This document shows, one piece after another, positions 6,824 through 15,506 of a stretch of DNA of 64,000 nt. The notes beneath the pieces were generated by a model, which made no database searches, was not told the DNA's origin, and saw only the letters and a program-made list of their open reading frames with translations. How positions within the stretch are numbered: the stretch's first letter is position 1; each line of letters opens with the position of its first letter. The stretch covers positions 140,005 to 204,004 of the forward strand of contig SGYQ01000002.1 in NCBI GenBank assembly GCA_004214155.1, in the 5' to 3' direction. Both the position numbers and the translations under genes were made by a program. Origin of the DNA: Burkholderiaceae bacterium. GTDB lineage: Bacteria; Pseudomonadota; Gammaproteobacteria; Burkholderiales; Burkholderiaceae_A.

Positions 6824-9253
6824 ATGAAACGTATGTTATTCAACGCTACCCACTCAGAGGAACTGAGGGTAGCTACGGTAGATGGACAAAAACTTTTAGA
6901 TTTCGATATTGAGGTTGCTGGGAAACAACAACGCAAAGGAAATATTTATAAAGGAATCATCACAAGAATAGAACCTAGCTTAGAGGCCTGTTTCGTCAAC
7001 TATGGAGAGGATAGGCATGGGTTCCTTCCATTTAAAGAAATTCCCCGAGTTCGTTCAGATCAGGTTGATGCCGTTACAGATCCAAAAACGCGGCAAGTGC
7101 CTAAGGAAGGTACCGAAATACTTGTTCAAGTTGATAAGGAAGAAAGAGGAAATAAAGGAGCTGCATTAACAACCTATTTATCGTTGGCAGGAAGATATTT
7201 AGTTTTAATGCCTAACAACCCAAAAGGCGGAGGAATTAGCAGGAGAATCGAAGGGGAAGAAAGAACTGAAATTAAAACAATCCTTGAAAAACTCGATATT
7301 CCTGTTGGAATGAGTTTAATTGTCAGAACCGCAGGAATAGGACGTACGATTGAGGAGCTTACATGGGACATGAATTACCTTCTGCAGTTATGGGAAGCAA
7401 TAAGCAATGCAAAACAAATGCAACCAGGAGCTTACTTGATATACCAAGAATCAAGCCTTGTGATAAGAGCAATTAGAGACTACTTTAATCCTAACATTGG
7501 GGAAATCTTAGTAGACACAGAAGAAATTTTCGAACAGGCTCACCAGTTTATGCAACATGTTATGCCCGATATGGAGGATAGGGTAAAAAAGTATAAAGAT
7601 GAAGTACCTTTGTTTTCAAGATACCAAATTGAACATCAGATTGAAACTGCTTACTCAAGAATTGTGCAGCTTCCCTTAGGGGGGTCAATAGTTATAGATC
7701 ACTCCGAAGCTCTGGTAGCGGTAGATGTGAATTCTGCAAAAGCTACCAAGGGTTCTGACATTGAAGAGACTGCTGTTAAAACTAATTTAGAAGCTGCAGA
7801 AGAAATCGGTAGACAATTGAGGTTAAGGGATATTGGCGGACTGATCGTAATTGATTTTATTGACATGGAACTTCAAAAAAATCAGAGGGATGTTGAAGCC
7901 AAACTTAGAAATTCATTAAGTATTGATAGAGCCCGTGTTCAAATGGGGAAGATTTCAAAGTTCGGTCTAATGGAACTTTCTAGACAGAGACTGCGTCCAG
8001 CCTTGAATGAAGGATCTCATATCACATGTAAGAGATGTAATGGTATTGGCGTTATAAGAGACATAAACTCCAGTGGACTTCATATACTTAGAATACTCCA
8101 AGATGAAGCAATGAAAGATGGAACATCCTCTCTTCATGTTCAAGTCCCCATAGATGTTGCAACCTTTCTTCTTAACGAAAAAAGAGCTGATATTAACACC
8201 CTTGAAACGTCTTTGAAAGTTTCAATAGTACTTATTCCGAATAAGTATCTCGAAACACCAAATTATAAAATCCAGAGAATTAAATACGATGATATTCGTC
8301 AAGAGGAAAACAGTCTAAGTTATCAATTATCTGAAAATTTTATTGATGACAATAAGGATCAACGACTTTCAGAAAACGTGCAACCAAACCAAAAGAAGGC
8401 AGTCATAGATACCTTTATTCCAACAACTCCTGCTCCCTCTATTAAAAAAAAGAGCAAGGAGTTGTGGTTTATTGGACGTGTAATAAAAAGCTTCATTAAT
8501 GTATTTACCCCGTCCAAAAAAAATACAAAAAGGAGAAGTTACAAAAAAGATAAAGTGAAATATAAAAGAAATGATAGAAGAGATGTAAATTCTAAACTTA
8601 AGAAAGAGGCGAGAAGACATCCAGATAGACCCGTAAGCAAAGATAATTCGAGAATAACTGAAAAAGGCGACCAAACTTCAAGCAAAGAAAAACCAAAGAA
8701 GCGAGAAACTTCATCTAAAGCTCGACAAGGTGGTTTGAAAACAAATAAAGGCCAAAAAACTACAGGCAATATAGAACAGAAAAAAGCACGAAAACGTGAA
8801 AATGGTCTTAAAGAAGAAAACAATTCTGTTCAAAATGATAAGACTAAAGAGATACTAAAGAAATCCGAAAACAAGGAGAACTTACCAAAAGAAAGGAGAA
8901 GTGCAGTTTCACAGAACGAGCCTGATAATCATACAGAAATTCCTCAGCCTACAATTACCCCAAACAAATTGAGTTATGAGAAAAATTTTAATGGAAAATA
9001 TTTTTCGGAGGAACTTAAGTTAGACAATCAAACCGAACCATCTGAGAACAGTTCGGAGACTCGCTATAATGCAGAAAAAAAACTTAAGAAGACGCTGGAG
9101 ACAGTGGGACTTCACCTAGTCGAAACTAGGATAGATAACGTCGTCAAGGGTGAACAAATAGCGCAAAAACTTGGCAGAAAAATCAAAAGGAATAAATCAA
9201 ATAAACAACATGATGGCTCTGAACCGCTAACAATGGTGGAAACAAAAAAATGA
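6824..9253 (+). CDS. rne: Ribonuclease E
   Basis: Essential endoribonuclease for mRNA decay and for rRNA and tRNA processing, membrane-associated and organiser of the degradosome. The catalytic half (about residues 1-500) shows the S1 domain (GNIYKGIITRIEPSLEACFV), the DNase-I-like subdomain with metal ligands in VAVDVNSA and VIDFIDM, and the zinc link CKRCNG. The C-terminal 300 residues are Lys/Glu/Asn-rich low-complexity sequence, as expected for the scaffold half. The total of 809 residues is shorter than E. coli's 1061 but longer than RNase G, so rne fits better than rng. moaA follows 36 bases downstream; the regulator rraA lies 8 kb away. Confidence 0.95.
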   Translation: MKRMLFNATHSEELRVATVDGQKLLDFDIEVAGKQQRKGNIYKGIITRIEPSLEACFVNYGEDRHGFLPFKEIPRVRSDQVDAVTDPKTRQVPKEGTEILVQVDKEERGNKGAALTTYLSLAGRYLVLMPNNPKGGGISRRIEGEERTEIKTILEKLDIPVGMSLIVRTAGIGRTIEELTWDMNYLLQLWEAISNAKQMQPGAYLIYQESSLVIRAIRDYFNPNIGEILVDTEEIFEQAHQFMQHVMPDMEDRVKKYKDEVPLFSRYQIEHQIETAYSRIVQLPLGGSIVIDHSEALVAVDVNSAKATKGSDIEETAVKTNLEAAEEIGRQLRLRDIGGLIVIDFIDMELQKNQRDVEAKLRNSLSIDRARVQMGKISKFGLMELSRQRLRPALNEGSHITCKRCNGIGVIRDINSSGLHILRILQDEAMKDGTSSLHVQVPIDVATFLLNEKRADINTLETSLKVSIVLIPNKYLETPNYKIQRIKYDDIRQEENSLSYQLSENFIDDNKDQRLSENVQPNQKKAVIDTFIPTTPAPSIKKKSKELWFIGRVIKSFINVFTPSKKNTKRRSYKKDKVKYKRNDRRDVNSKLKKEARRHPDRPVSKDNSRITEKGDQTSSKEKPKKRETSSKARQGGLKTNKGQKTTGNIEQKKARKRENGLKEENNSVQNDKTKEILKKSENKENLPKERRSAVSQNEPDNHTEIPQPTITPNKLSYEKNFNGKYFSEELKLDNQTEPSENSSETRYNAEKKLKKTLETVGLHLVETRIDNVVKGEQIAQKLGRKIKRNKSNKQHDGSEPLTMVETKK

Positions 9254-9289
9254 ATGCCCTTCAAATAACAAAGCTTCACATGTAACTAG

Positions 9290-10360
9290 ATGACAAAAAA
9301 GAATAGTCAGCCTCTTCGTGATAATTTTGATCGAAATTTAACGGATCTCCGTATATCGTTGACTGATCAATGCAACTTTCGGTGTAGCTACTGTATGCCA
9401 AAAGAAATTTTTGGAAAGGACTATCAGTTTCTTTCAAAAAAAGAGCTGCTTTCGTTTGAGGAAATAAAACTTCTGTCAAATGCTTTTGTTAATTTAGGAG
9501 TTGAAAAGTTAAGACTCACCGGTGGAGAACCTTTGCTGAGAAAAAACATACCAGAATTAATTCATGATTTAAAAAAATTTAAAACGTTGAAAGGTGAAAA
9601 TGTTGAAGTCACCCTAACGACGAATGGATTTTTACTGCAGCAGTTTACTTCTAGTTTAAAAAAATCCGGGTTAGACCGAGTGACAATAAGCCTAGATGCA
9701 CTTGACGAAAATATTTTTCGACGAATGATAGACCGAAAGTATTCCCCAAAGATTGTACTCTCAGGTATTGATGCTGCGATCAATGAGGGGCTCGCGGTAA
9801 AAGTTAACATGGTAGTTAAAAAAGGGGTTAATCATAATCAGATAATACCGATGGCAGACTATTTTAGAACAAGAAATATCCAACTAAGGTTTATCGAATT
9901 TATGGATGTTGGAAATTCAAATCAATGGGATTCAAAACATGTCTTGCCAAGTGGGGAAATTGTAAAGTTATTGAATAGAAAATTCGGCGTCGCAGAGGTT
10001 GGAAGAAAAACGGCGAGCGAAGTAGCAGAAGTTTGGAGCTACAGTGGAGGCGGAACATTTGGTACCATCTCTTCGGTGAGCAAACCATTTTGTAAGAATT
10101 GCTCTAGGGCACGTTTAAGCTCTGACGGCTTACTGTACACCTGTTTATTTTCTTCTAGTGGCTACGATCTAAAAAAACATATTCGCGGAAAAAGTTGTTC
10201 CCAATCTGACAGGGAGTTTATAGAAACTAAAAGATCACACGTCGAAAATATAATTAAGCAAATATGGGAGGGAAGAACGGACCGCTATTCAGAACAACGT
10301 TTGACAGATAAGACAAACACCCACGAACGAAAAATTGAAATGAGTTATATAGGGGGTTAA
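9290..10360 (+). CDS. moaA: GTP 3',8-cyclase MoaA
   Basis: Radical SAM enzyme that rearranges GTP in the first step of molybdenum cofactor synthesis. The N-terminal cluster ligands Cys28, Cys32 and Cys35 are in DQCNFRCSYCMP. The second cluster has the MoaA spacing C-x2-C-x13-C (CKNC to YTC), and the chain ends in the Gly-Gly (SYIGG) needed for activity. Length is 356 residues, slightly long. Its place directly behind rne recalls betaproteobacterial order. No other moco gene is in the window. It ends three bases from the convergent cytochrome gene, so no terminator fits between them. Confidence 0.96.
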   Translation: MTKKNSQPLRDNFDRNLTDLRISLTDQCNFRCSYCMPKEIFGKDYQFLSKKELLSFEEIKLLSNAFVNLGVEKLRLTGGEPLLRKNIPELIHDLKKFKTLKGENVEVTLTTNGFLLQQFTSSLKKSGLDRVTISLDALDENIFRRMIDRKYSPKIVLSGIDAAINEGLAVKVNMVVKKGVNHNQIIPMADYFRTRNIQLRFIEFMDVGNSNQWDSKHVLPSGEIVKLLNRKFGVAEVGRKTASEVAEVWSYSGGGTFGTISSVSKPFCKNCSRARLSSDGLLYTCLFSSSGYDLKKHIRGKSCSQSDREFIETKRSHVENIIKQIWEGRTDRYSEQRLTDKTNTHERKIEMSYIGG

Positions 10361-10363
10361 CTC

Positions 10364-10708
10364 TTAATCTTTTCTATTTTTGTCATTTAGTGGAGTAGGC
10401 AGAGAAGAGAAATAACGAGCCAACCCGACCATCTCTTCTTTAGTGAGCGTCGCGGCGATACCGCCCATCACCGCATTCTTTCTAGATCCCGATTTGTAAT
10501 CAATTAGTGCCTGATTCAAATAATCTGAATACTGGCCTGCAATTATAGGGTAAGAGGGAAGAACACCGTTAACCCCATCCTTGCCATGACAAGCAGCACA
10601 AACCTGATTAGCCTTTTCTTCAGCTTCCTGAATAGTAAGCGCATTGCCAATAGCAGAACTAGATAAAAGAATACAAAATACAAGCTTTAATAAACTACTA
10701 TTTTCCAT
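10364..10708 (-). CDS. Periplasmic c-type cytochrome (class I)
   Basis: Small monohaem cytochrome c for periplasmic electron transfer. A signal peptide (about residues 1-23, ending in GNALT) precedes the haem motif Cys37-Ala-Ala-Cys40-His41; a Met in NAVMGGI is the likely sixth ligand. Size (114 residues) and the YPIIAGQ and ARYFSSL motifs resemble cytochrome c4/c553-type single domains. It sits 14 bases after a second cytochrome with matching motifs, so the two look like tandem paralogues, possibly separate halves of a c4-like donor. AGGGG precedes the ATG. The redox partner is not identifiable here. Confidence 0.88.
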   Translation of the reverse strand: MENSSLLKLVFCILLSSSAIGNALTIQEAEEKANQVCAACHGKDGVNGVLPSYPIIAGQYSDYLNQALIDYKSGSRKNAVMGGIAATLTKEEMVGLARYFSSLPTPLNDKNRKD

Positions 10709-10722
10709 TACTTACCCCTACC

Positions 10723-11067
10723 TTAATTCAAACTAGAATAATATGCGGCGATATCAGCAATATCCTGATCAGTCATTGAACCAGCCACAGCTTTCATACT
10801 CGGGTGGTTTCTTTGACCCTCTCGGTAAGCTTTCAGAGCCGATACCAAATAATCGACTTTTTGTCCCGCGATTCGCGGAACTCTATAAGTTTTCGGAAAT
10901 GCCGTTTTGTAATTCGGTATTCCGTGACAACCTACGCACATGGATACCTTATTTGCGCCCGCCTCAATATCCCCAGCGGCGATTGCAGAGCTCATGCCGA
11001 AAAGGACCCAAAGCCCCAATAAACCAGAAGTAAAGTGTTTGAACATGTAATACGAAAAATTACTCAT
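10723..11067 (-). CDS. Periplasmic c-type cytochrome (class I)
   Basis: First of two tandem cytochrome genes. A signal peptide ending near SAIAAGD is followed by Cys44-Val-Gly-Cys47-His48; the probable Met ligand is in HPSMKAV. The RIAGQKVDYLVSALKAY segment parallels the IIAGQYSDYLNQALIDY of its neighbour, showing common descent. The start at 11067 has GGGGAC nine bases upstream; an internal Met (11046) is possible and would give a shorter signal peptide. The two genes are probably co-transcribed. A role such as electron donor to a terminal oxidase is inference from the family. Confidence 0.88.
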   Translation of the reverse strand: MSNFSYYMFKHFTSGLLGLWVLFGMSSAIAAGDIEAGANKVSMCVGCHGIPNYKTAFPKTYRVPRIAGQKVDYLVSALKAYREGQRNHPSMKAVAGSMTDQDIADIAAYYSSLN

Positions 11068-11124
11068 TTTTTTATAGTCCCCGAAAACGATAGTCGACAG
11101 CCAACATCCTTAAGTTTACCACTT

Positions 11125-13119
11125 TCAGACAGACTTTTTCCGTAATCCATCTAAGAGAAAACCATTAAGTCTTTTCACAAAAAGTGAAGGATCTTGAAGT
11201 TGCCCTCCCTCAGCAAGCAATGCCTGGTCAAACAATACAAATATTAAATCGCTAAATTTATCGGTTATTCCATCAGAAACGTTCGAACCGTCTGCACTCA
11301 ATATATTTCCCCCTCCCTGCTCACTTTCGTTAAACAATTGTTCTACTAATGGATGCTTTGGATTAATTTCCAAAATGGGCTTGCGCTCAGGAATATTTTG
11401 TCCAGCAGATTTTAAGAGCCGTTCTAGATGCCCGCTGACATCATGCTCGTCGGATATTAAACAACATGCAGAGTCTGTCAATCTATTACTTAATCGAACT
11501 TCCTTCACCGAACTCCCAAGTACCTTAGATGCCTTTTCGATAACCAGCTTGAATTTATTGGAATTATCGACATTTTCGGGCTCTGAGTCTTTTTTTTCAT
11601 TGGATTCAATTTTATCCAAATCTAGAACTCCCTTAGTAATTGACTGGATAGCTTTTCCTTTATATTCATTAAGGAAATTTAATACCCACTCATCAACTCT
11701 ATCTGTCAACAGCAATACCTCGATATCTTTCTTCTTAAATATCTCAAGGTGCGGACTAGACAGGACAGCCTGAGTGGACTCTCCTGTAATAACATAAATC
11801 TTTTCCTGCCCTTGTTTCATTCGCGCAATGTAATCGTTAAGCGAAACAAAATCGTTTTCACTGTTATGAGTTGAACTTTTAAAACGAGCAAGTTCGGCTA
11901 ACTTCTCCTTGTTGGAGAAATCTTCACCAAAGCCCTCCTTCAAACACTGTCCAAATTCCTTCCAAAAGTCTAAAAATTTGTCAGGAGACTTTTCTGAAAG
12001 GTCAGTTATCATATTCAAAACCCTTTTCGTACAGCCTTCGCGAATTGATTTTATATCACGACTTTCCTGTAAAATTTCTCGTGAAATATTTAATGGAAGG
12101 TCACTCGAATCTACAACACCTTTGACAAACCTCAAGTAATTTGGCAAAAGCTGCTCCGCATCATCCATAATGAACACGCGTTTAACGTACAACTTCAGCC
12201 CATGTTTTTGTTGCCTGTCATACAAATCAAAAGGAGCTTTTTTAGGAATAAAAAGCAGTTGGATATATTCAGATCTTCCCTCTACACGGTTGTGAATGAA
12301 AGCTAGTGGGTCATCAGGCGCATTTGATAATGCTTTGAAAAATTCATGGTATTGCGCCTCGGTTATATCCTTTTTCTGCCTTGTCCACAAAGCAGACGCT
12401 TTGTTAACCTGCTCCCAAGTTTCTAATTCCTTGTACGCAGATTTTTTTTCGTCCCATTGCTGCTTTTTCATTTTTATAGGTATTGCAATATGATCTGAAT
12501 ATTTTGAAATTATTTCACTTAACTTCCAATGAGACAGTAAATCATCATGAGATTTTTCACCGTCAATATCCGAAGCACTTCTTAAATGCAAAGTAAGTTC
12601 TGTCCCCCTACTCTCCTTTTTTGCGGCTTGTATACTGAACCCAGTTTGACCATCAGACTCCCATAACACAGCATCATCCGGAGACAACCCCGCCCTTCTG
12701 GTGTGAACTACTACTTTCTCCGCGACTATGAAAGCTGAGTAAAAACCTACGCCAAATTGCCCAATTAAAGCAGAGTCCTTCGCGCTATCTCCTGACAGTT
12801 TACTGAAAAACTCTTTCGTGCCTGATTTCGCAATAGTGCCCAGATTTGCAACAATTTCCTCCCTTGACATGCCCACGCCCGAGTCACTTATCGTAAGTGT
12901 TCGCTCTTTTTCATTGAATGTGATCTCAATATTGAAGTCTGAATTTCCCTCATAAAGTGAATCATCTGCCAAGGCTTCAATTCTCAATTTATCACACGCA
13001 TCCGAAGCGTTCGATATTAACTCCCTGAGGAAAATTTCTCTGTTACTGTAAAGTGAGTGAATCATGAGATTCAACAGTTGACTCACCTCGGTTTGAAATT
13101 CTAAATTTTCTTTTGACAT
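11125..13119 (-). CDS. htpG: Chaperone HtpG (Hsp90)
   Basis: Cytosolic ATP-dependent chaperone of the Hsp90 family. The GHKL ATPase motifs are clear near the N-terminus: NREIFLRELISNASDACDKLR (catalytic Glu and Asn), DSGVGM, GTIAKSGT and the lid glycine block GQFGVGFYSAF. The middle domain has NLPLNISREILQ with the conserved Arg, and a C-terminal dimerisation domain follows. Length is 664 residues, close to E. coli (624), with modest insertions. It is a single gene on the minus strand between parC and the cytochromes; no heat-shock promoter was identified. Confidence 0.97.
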   Translation of the reverse strand: MSKENLEFQTEVSQLLNLMIHSLYSNREIFLRELISNASDACDKLRIEALADDSLYEGNSDFNIEITFNEKERTLTISDSGVGMSREEIVANLGTIAKSGTKEFFSKLSGDSAKDSALIGQFGVGFYSAFIVAEKVVVHTRRAGLSPDDAVLWESDGQTGFSIQAAKKESRGTELTLHLRSASDIDGEKSHDDLLSHWKLSEIISKYSDHIAIPIKMKKQQWDEKKSAYKELETWEQVNKASALWTRQKKDITEAQYHEFFKALSNAPDDPLAFIHNRVEGRSEYIQLLFIPKKAPFDLYDRQQKHGLKLYVKRVFIMDDAEQLLPNYLRFVKGVVDSSDLPLNISREILQESRDIKSIREGCTKRVLNMITDLSEKSPDKFLDFWKEFGQCLKEGFGEDFSNKEKLAELARFKSSTHNSENDFVSLNDYIARMKQGQEKIYVITGESTQAVLSSPHLEIFKKKDIEVLLLTDRVDEWVLNFLNEYKGKAIQSITKGVLDLDKIESNEKKDSEPENVDNSNKFKLVIEKASKVLGSSVKEVRLSNRLTDSACCLISDEHDVSGHLERLLKSAGQNIPERKPILEINPKHPLVEQLFNESEQGGGNILSADGSNVSDGITDKFSDLIFVLFDQALLAEGGQLQDPSLFVKRLNGFLLDGLRKKSV

Positions 13120-13181
13120 AATTAACCTTTTACCAGACCTAATTTCCTACAGTTTGGGGCGTTCGAGAGAAAAACAAGAAC

Positions 13182-15500
13182 CTATTTCATACTTTCTATT
13201 TTCAATCTTGAATTTATTTTTCTTCCTTTTTGTGACCTCTTGCCAATAAAATCAAGCAGTTTGTTACGACTAAACCTGAGAATTTTACTCTGTCCTTGTT
13301 TTGTTAATGCACCAAACTCTAAGCCATTCTCGCCAACGAGGCATGCCGATCTTAATTGATCTCCTGGTCTTAAGCCGATCAATTTAACACCTCTTCCTCC
13401 AGAGAACAATTCTTTAACGCTATCAGTTCCGATTACCAAAAGGTGACCGTTATTTGTAAGTAGCGCTAAGGCGGATTCCTCCTTCGGAATAGGGATGATT
13501 TTCAGCGGTTTATCATCATCGTCGAGTTTTAAAAAAGCTTTTCCAACCCTGGTTTTTGACAAAACTTTGTCCATTTGGGTAGTTAGTCCCTTTCCGTATT
13601 GTGTAAGAACGATAAATCTGTCGTTTGGCTTGCCAACAAAAAACGTATGAAACGACTCATTTGGAGCGGGTTCCACTAGGGAACTAAATGGTAACTCCGG
13701 AATCTTCAATTCCGAGAGCTCCAGCAAAGCTCGACAGTAAACCCTGCCACTTGTGGAAAAGGAAATTAAATGGTCTAGATTAGTACATTCGAATAAGAGA
13801 TTGTATTGATCCCCTGCTTTAAACTGGATATTTGAAATCTTGATATCATGACCATTTTTAATAGTAATCCAGCCATTGTAAGAAATTATTACCGTAATTT
13901 TTTCCTCAGAAACCTCTGCTTCAAACGTTACTTTTGCAGATTCCTTGAGCAAGGTTCGTCTATTGTCACCATATAGTTTTTTTAATGACAAGATCTCTTT
14001 TTTTGTCTGCTCTTCAAGACTTTTTTTGCTTTTTAAAACCTTTAAAAATATAGTCTCTTCTTCCTTTTTTTTAATAATCTCACCCTTAATATTTAACAAC
14101 TCAATTTTAGCTAATTGCCGCAGCCTCATCTCAAAGATGTCTTGTACTTGCTCCTGATCCAATGCAAATCGTTTCATAAGTTTTATTTTTGGATTGTCAT
14201 GCTCTTGAATGATTTTGATAACTTCTGCTATCGCCTCTAAAATCTTAATGCGTCCATGCAATATATGTAGACGTTTTTGAACTATGCTTAATTTAAAAGA
14301 GAATTTTGCTCTCACAATTTTGACTCTGAAATCTAACCATTGGAACAAAATCTCTCTTAAAGAAAGCTGCTTTGGTTTATTTTCTAAATCAAGTAATACC
14401 AAATTGACAGAAGAAGATGACTGCAAGGACGTTTTACTCAACAAAAGTTGAATAAATTCTTCTTTACTTGTTTTTGAATTTTTTGGCTCGAACACTAACC
14501 TTACATTCGCATTTTTATCAGATTCATCCCTGACAGATAAAAGATAGCTCATCATCATTGCTTTTTGTTTATTTTGCTCACTCGTTAATGATTTTCTATT
14601 CGCTTTTATTTTGGGATTTGTTAGCTCGTCAATTTCTTCCAAAACCTTTTGCACTGAAACTCCGTGAGGTAACTCCGTAAACACAAGCCGCCACTTATTC
14701 CTAGCTAACTCTTCAACAAACCATCTACCCTGAGTAATGAAGGTTCCTTTCCCAGTGAGATAAATTTCTGCAAGTTCAGACCTGGAATTAATTACTTGCC
14801 CCCCGCCTGGAAAATCAGGACCTGGAATAATATTTAGAATTTCATTATTAGAAATTTTTCGATTATCTAATATCGCTACTAACCCATCCGCAATTTCACC
14901 TACGTTATGAGAAGGGATTTCCGTTGACAATCCCACCGCGATCCCTGAGGCGCCGTTAATCAGACAAAGAGGGAGTCTTGCCGGCAGTTCAAGAGGTTCT
15001 TGATACGAACCATCATAATTTGGTAAGAAGAAAACGGTATCAAATCCAATTTCATCCAACAATACGTTAGCAAAAGCTGTAAGCCTTGCCTCTGTATATC
15101 TCATCGCTGCCGCACCATCGCCATCTCTCGAACCAAAATTTCCTTGTCCGTCTATCAAAGGATACCGCATTACGAAATCTTGCGACATTCTTACCATTGC
15201 ATCATAAGCAGACTGGTCTCCATGAGGATGAAATTTTCCGAGCACGTCCCCCACAACCCGTGCCGACTTGACAGGTTTGGAATCAGAACGTAGGGACATT
15301 TCTACCATCGAGAACAGCAATCGACGTTGGACGGGTTTCAAACCATCCGATAATTTAGGTATTGCTCTACCATGCACTACTGATAAAGCGTAATCCAGGT
15401 AAGCCTTCTCTGCAAAATTTGACAGGGAAACATTGTGAAATTTTCCAAAACCCGCTCCACTTAAATTGAGAGCTAAGTTGTTTTTTTCTTTGTTCGGCAT
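13182..15500 (-). CDS. parC: DNA topoisomerase IV subunit A
   Basis: DNA-cleaving subunit of topoisomerase IV, which decatenates daughter chromosomes. The catalytic Tyr135 is in AAMRYTEAR and the winged-helix block KFHPHGD is at 89-95. The residue equal to E. coli ParC Ser80 is Gln96 and that equal to Glu84 is Asp100; Gln there is unusual by enterobacterial standards and affects the quinolone contact point. The IPKLSDGLKPVQRR start and the six-bladed C-terminal region are typical; 772 residues. The ATG follows the parE stop by six bases, so the pair is coupled. Immediate linkage to parE and the FGSRDGDGAAAMRYTEARLT form favour ParC over GyrA. Confidence 0.95.
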   Translation of the reverse strand: MPNKEKNNLALNLSGAGFGKFHNVSLSNFAEKAYLDYALSVVHGRAIPKLSDGLKPVQRRLLFSMVEMSLRSDSKPVKSARVVGDVLGKFHPHGDQSAYDAMVRMSQDFVMRYPLIDGQGNFGSRDGDGAAAMRYTEARLTAFANVLLDEIGFDTVFFLPNYDGSYQEPLELPARLPLCLINGASGIAVGLSTEIPSHNVGEIADGLVAILDNRKISNNEILNIIPGPDFPGGGQVINSRSELAEIYLTGKGTFITQGRWFVEELARNKWRLVFTELPHGVSVQKVLEEIDELTNPKIKANRKSLTSEQNKQKAMMMSYLLSVRDESDKNANVRLVFEPKNSKTSKEEFIQLLLSKTSLQSSSSVNLVLLDLENKPKQLSLREILFQWLDFRVKIVRAKFSFKLSIVQKRLHILHGRIKILEAIAEVIKIIQEHDNPKIKLMKRFALDQEQVQDIFEMRLRQLAKIELLNIKGEIIKKKEEETIFLKVLKSKKSLEEQTKKEILSLKKLYGDNRRTLLKESAKVTFEAEVSEEKITVIISYNGWITIKNGHDIKISNIQFKAGDQYNLLFECTNLDHLISFSTSGRVYCRALLELSELKIPELPFSSLVEPAPNESFHTFFVGKPNDRFIVLTQYGKGLTTQMDKVLSKTRVGKAFLKLDDDDKPLKIIPIPKEESALALLTNNGHLLVIGTDSVKELFSGGRGVKLIGLRPGDQLRSACLVGENGLEFGALTKQGQSKILRFSRNKLLDFIGKRSQKGRKINSRLKIESMK

Positions 15501-15506
15501 ATTTAT

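Noticed and set aside
6580..6912. Plus-strand 110-codon frame through the rne leader
   Set aside because: Runs out of frame into the real rne start, has no family match and no ribosome site.
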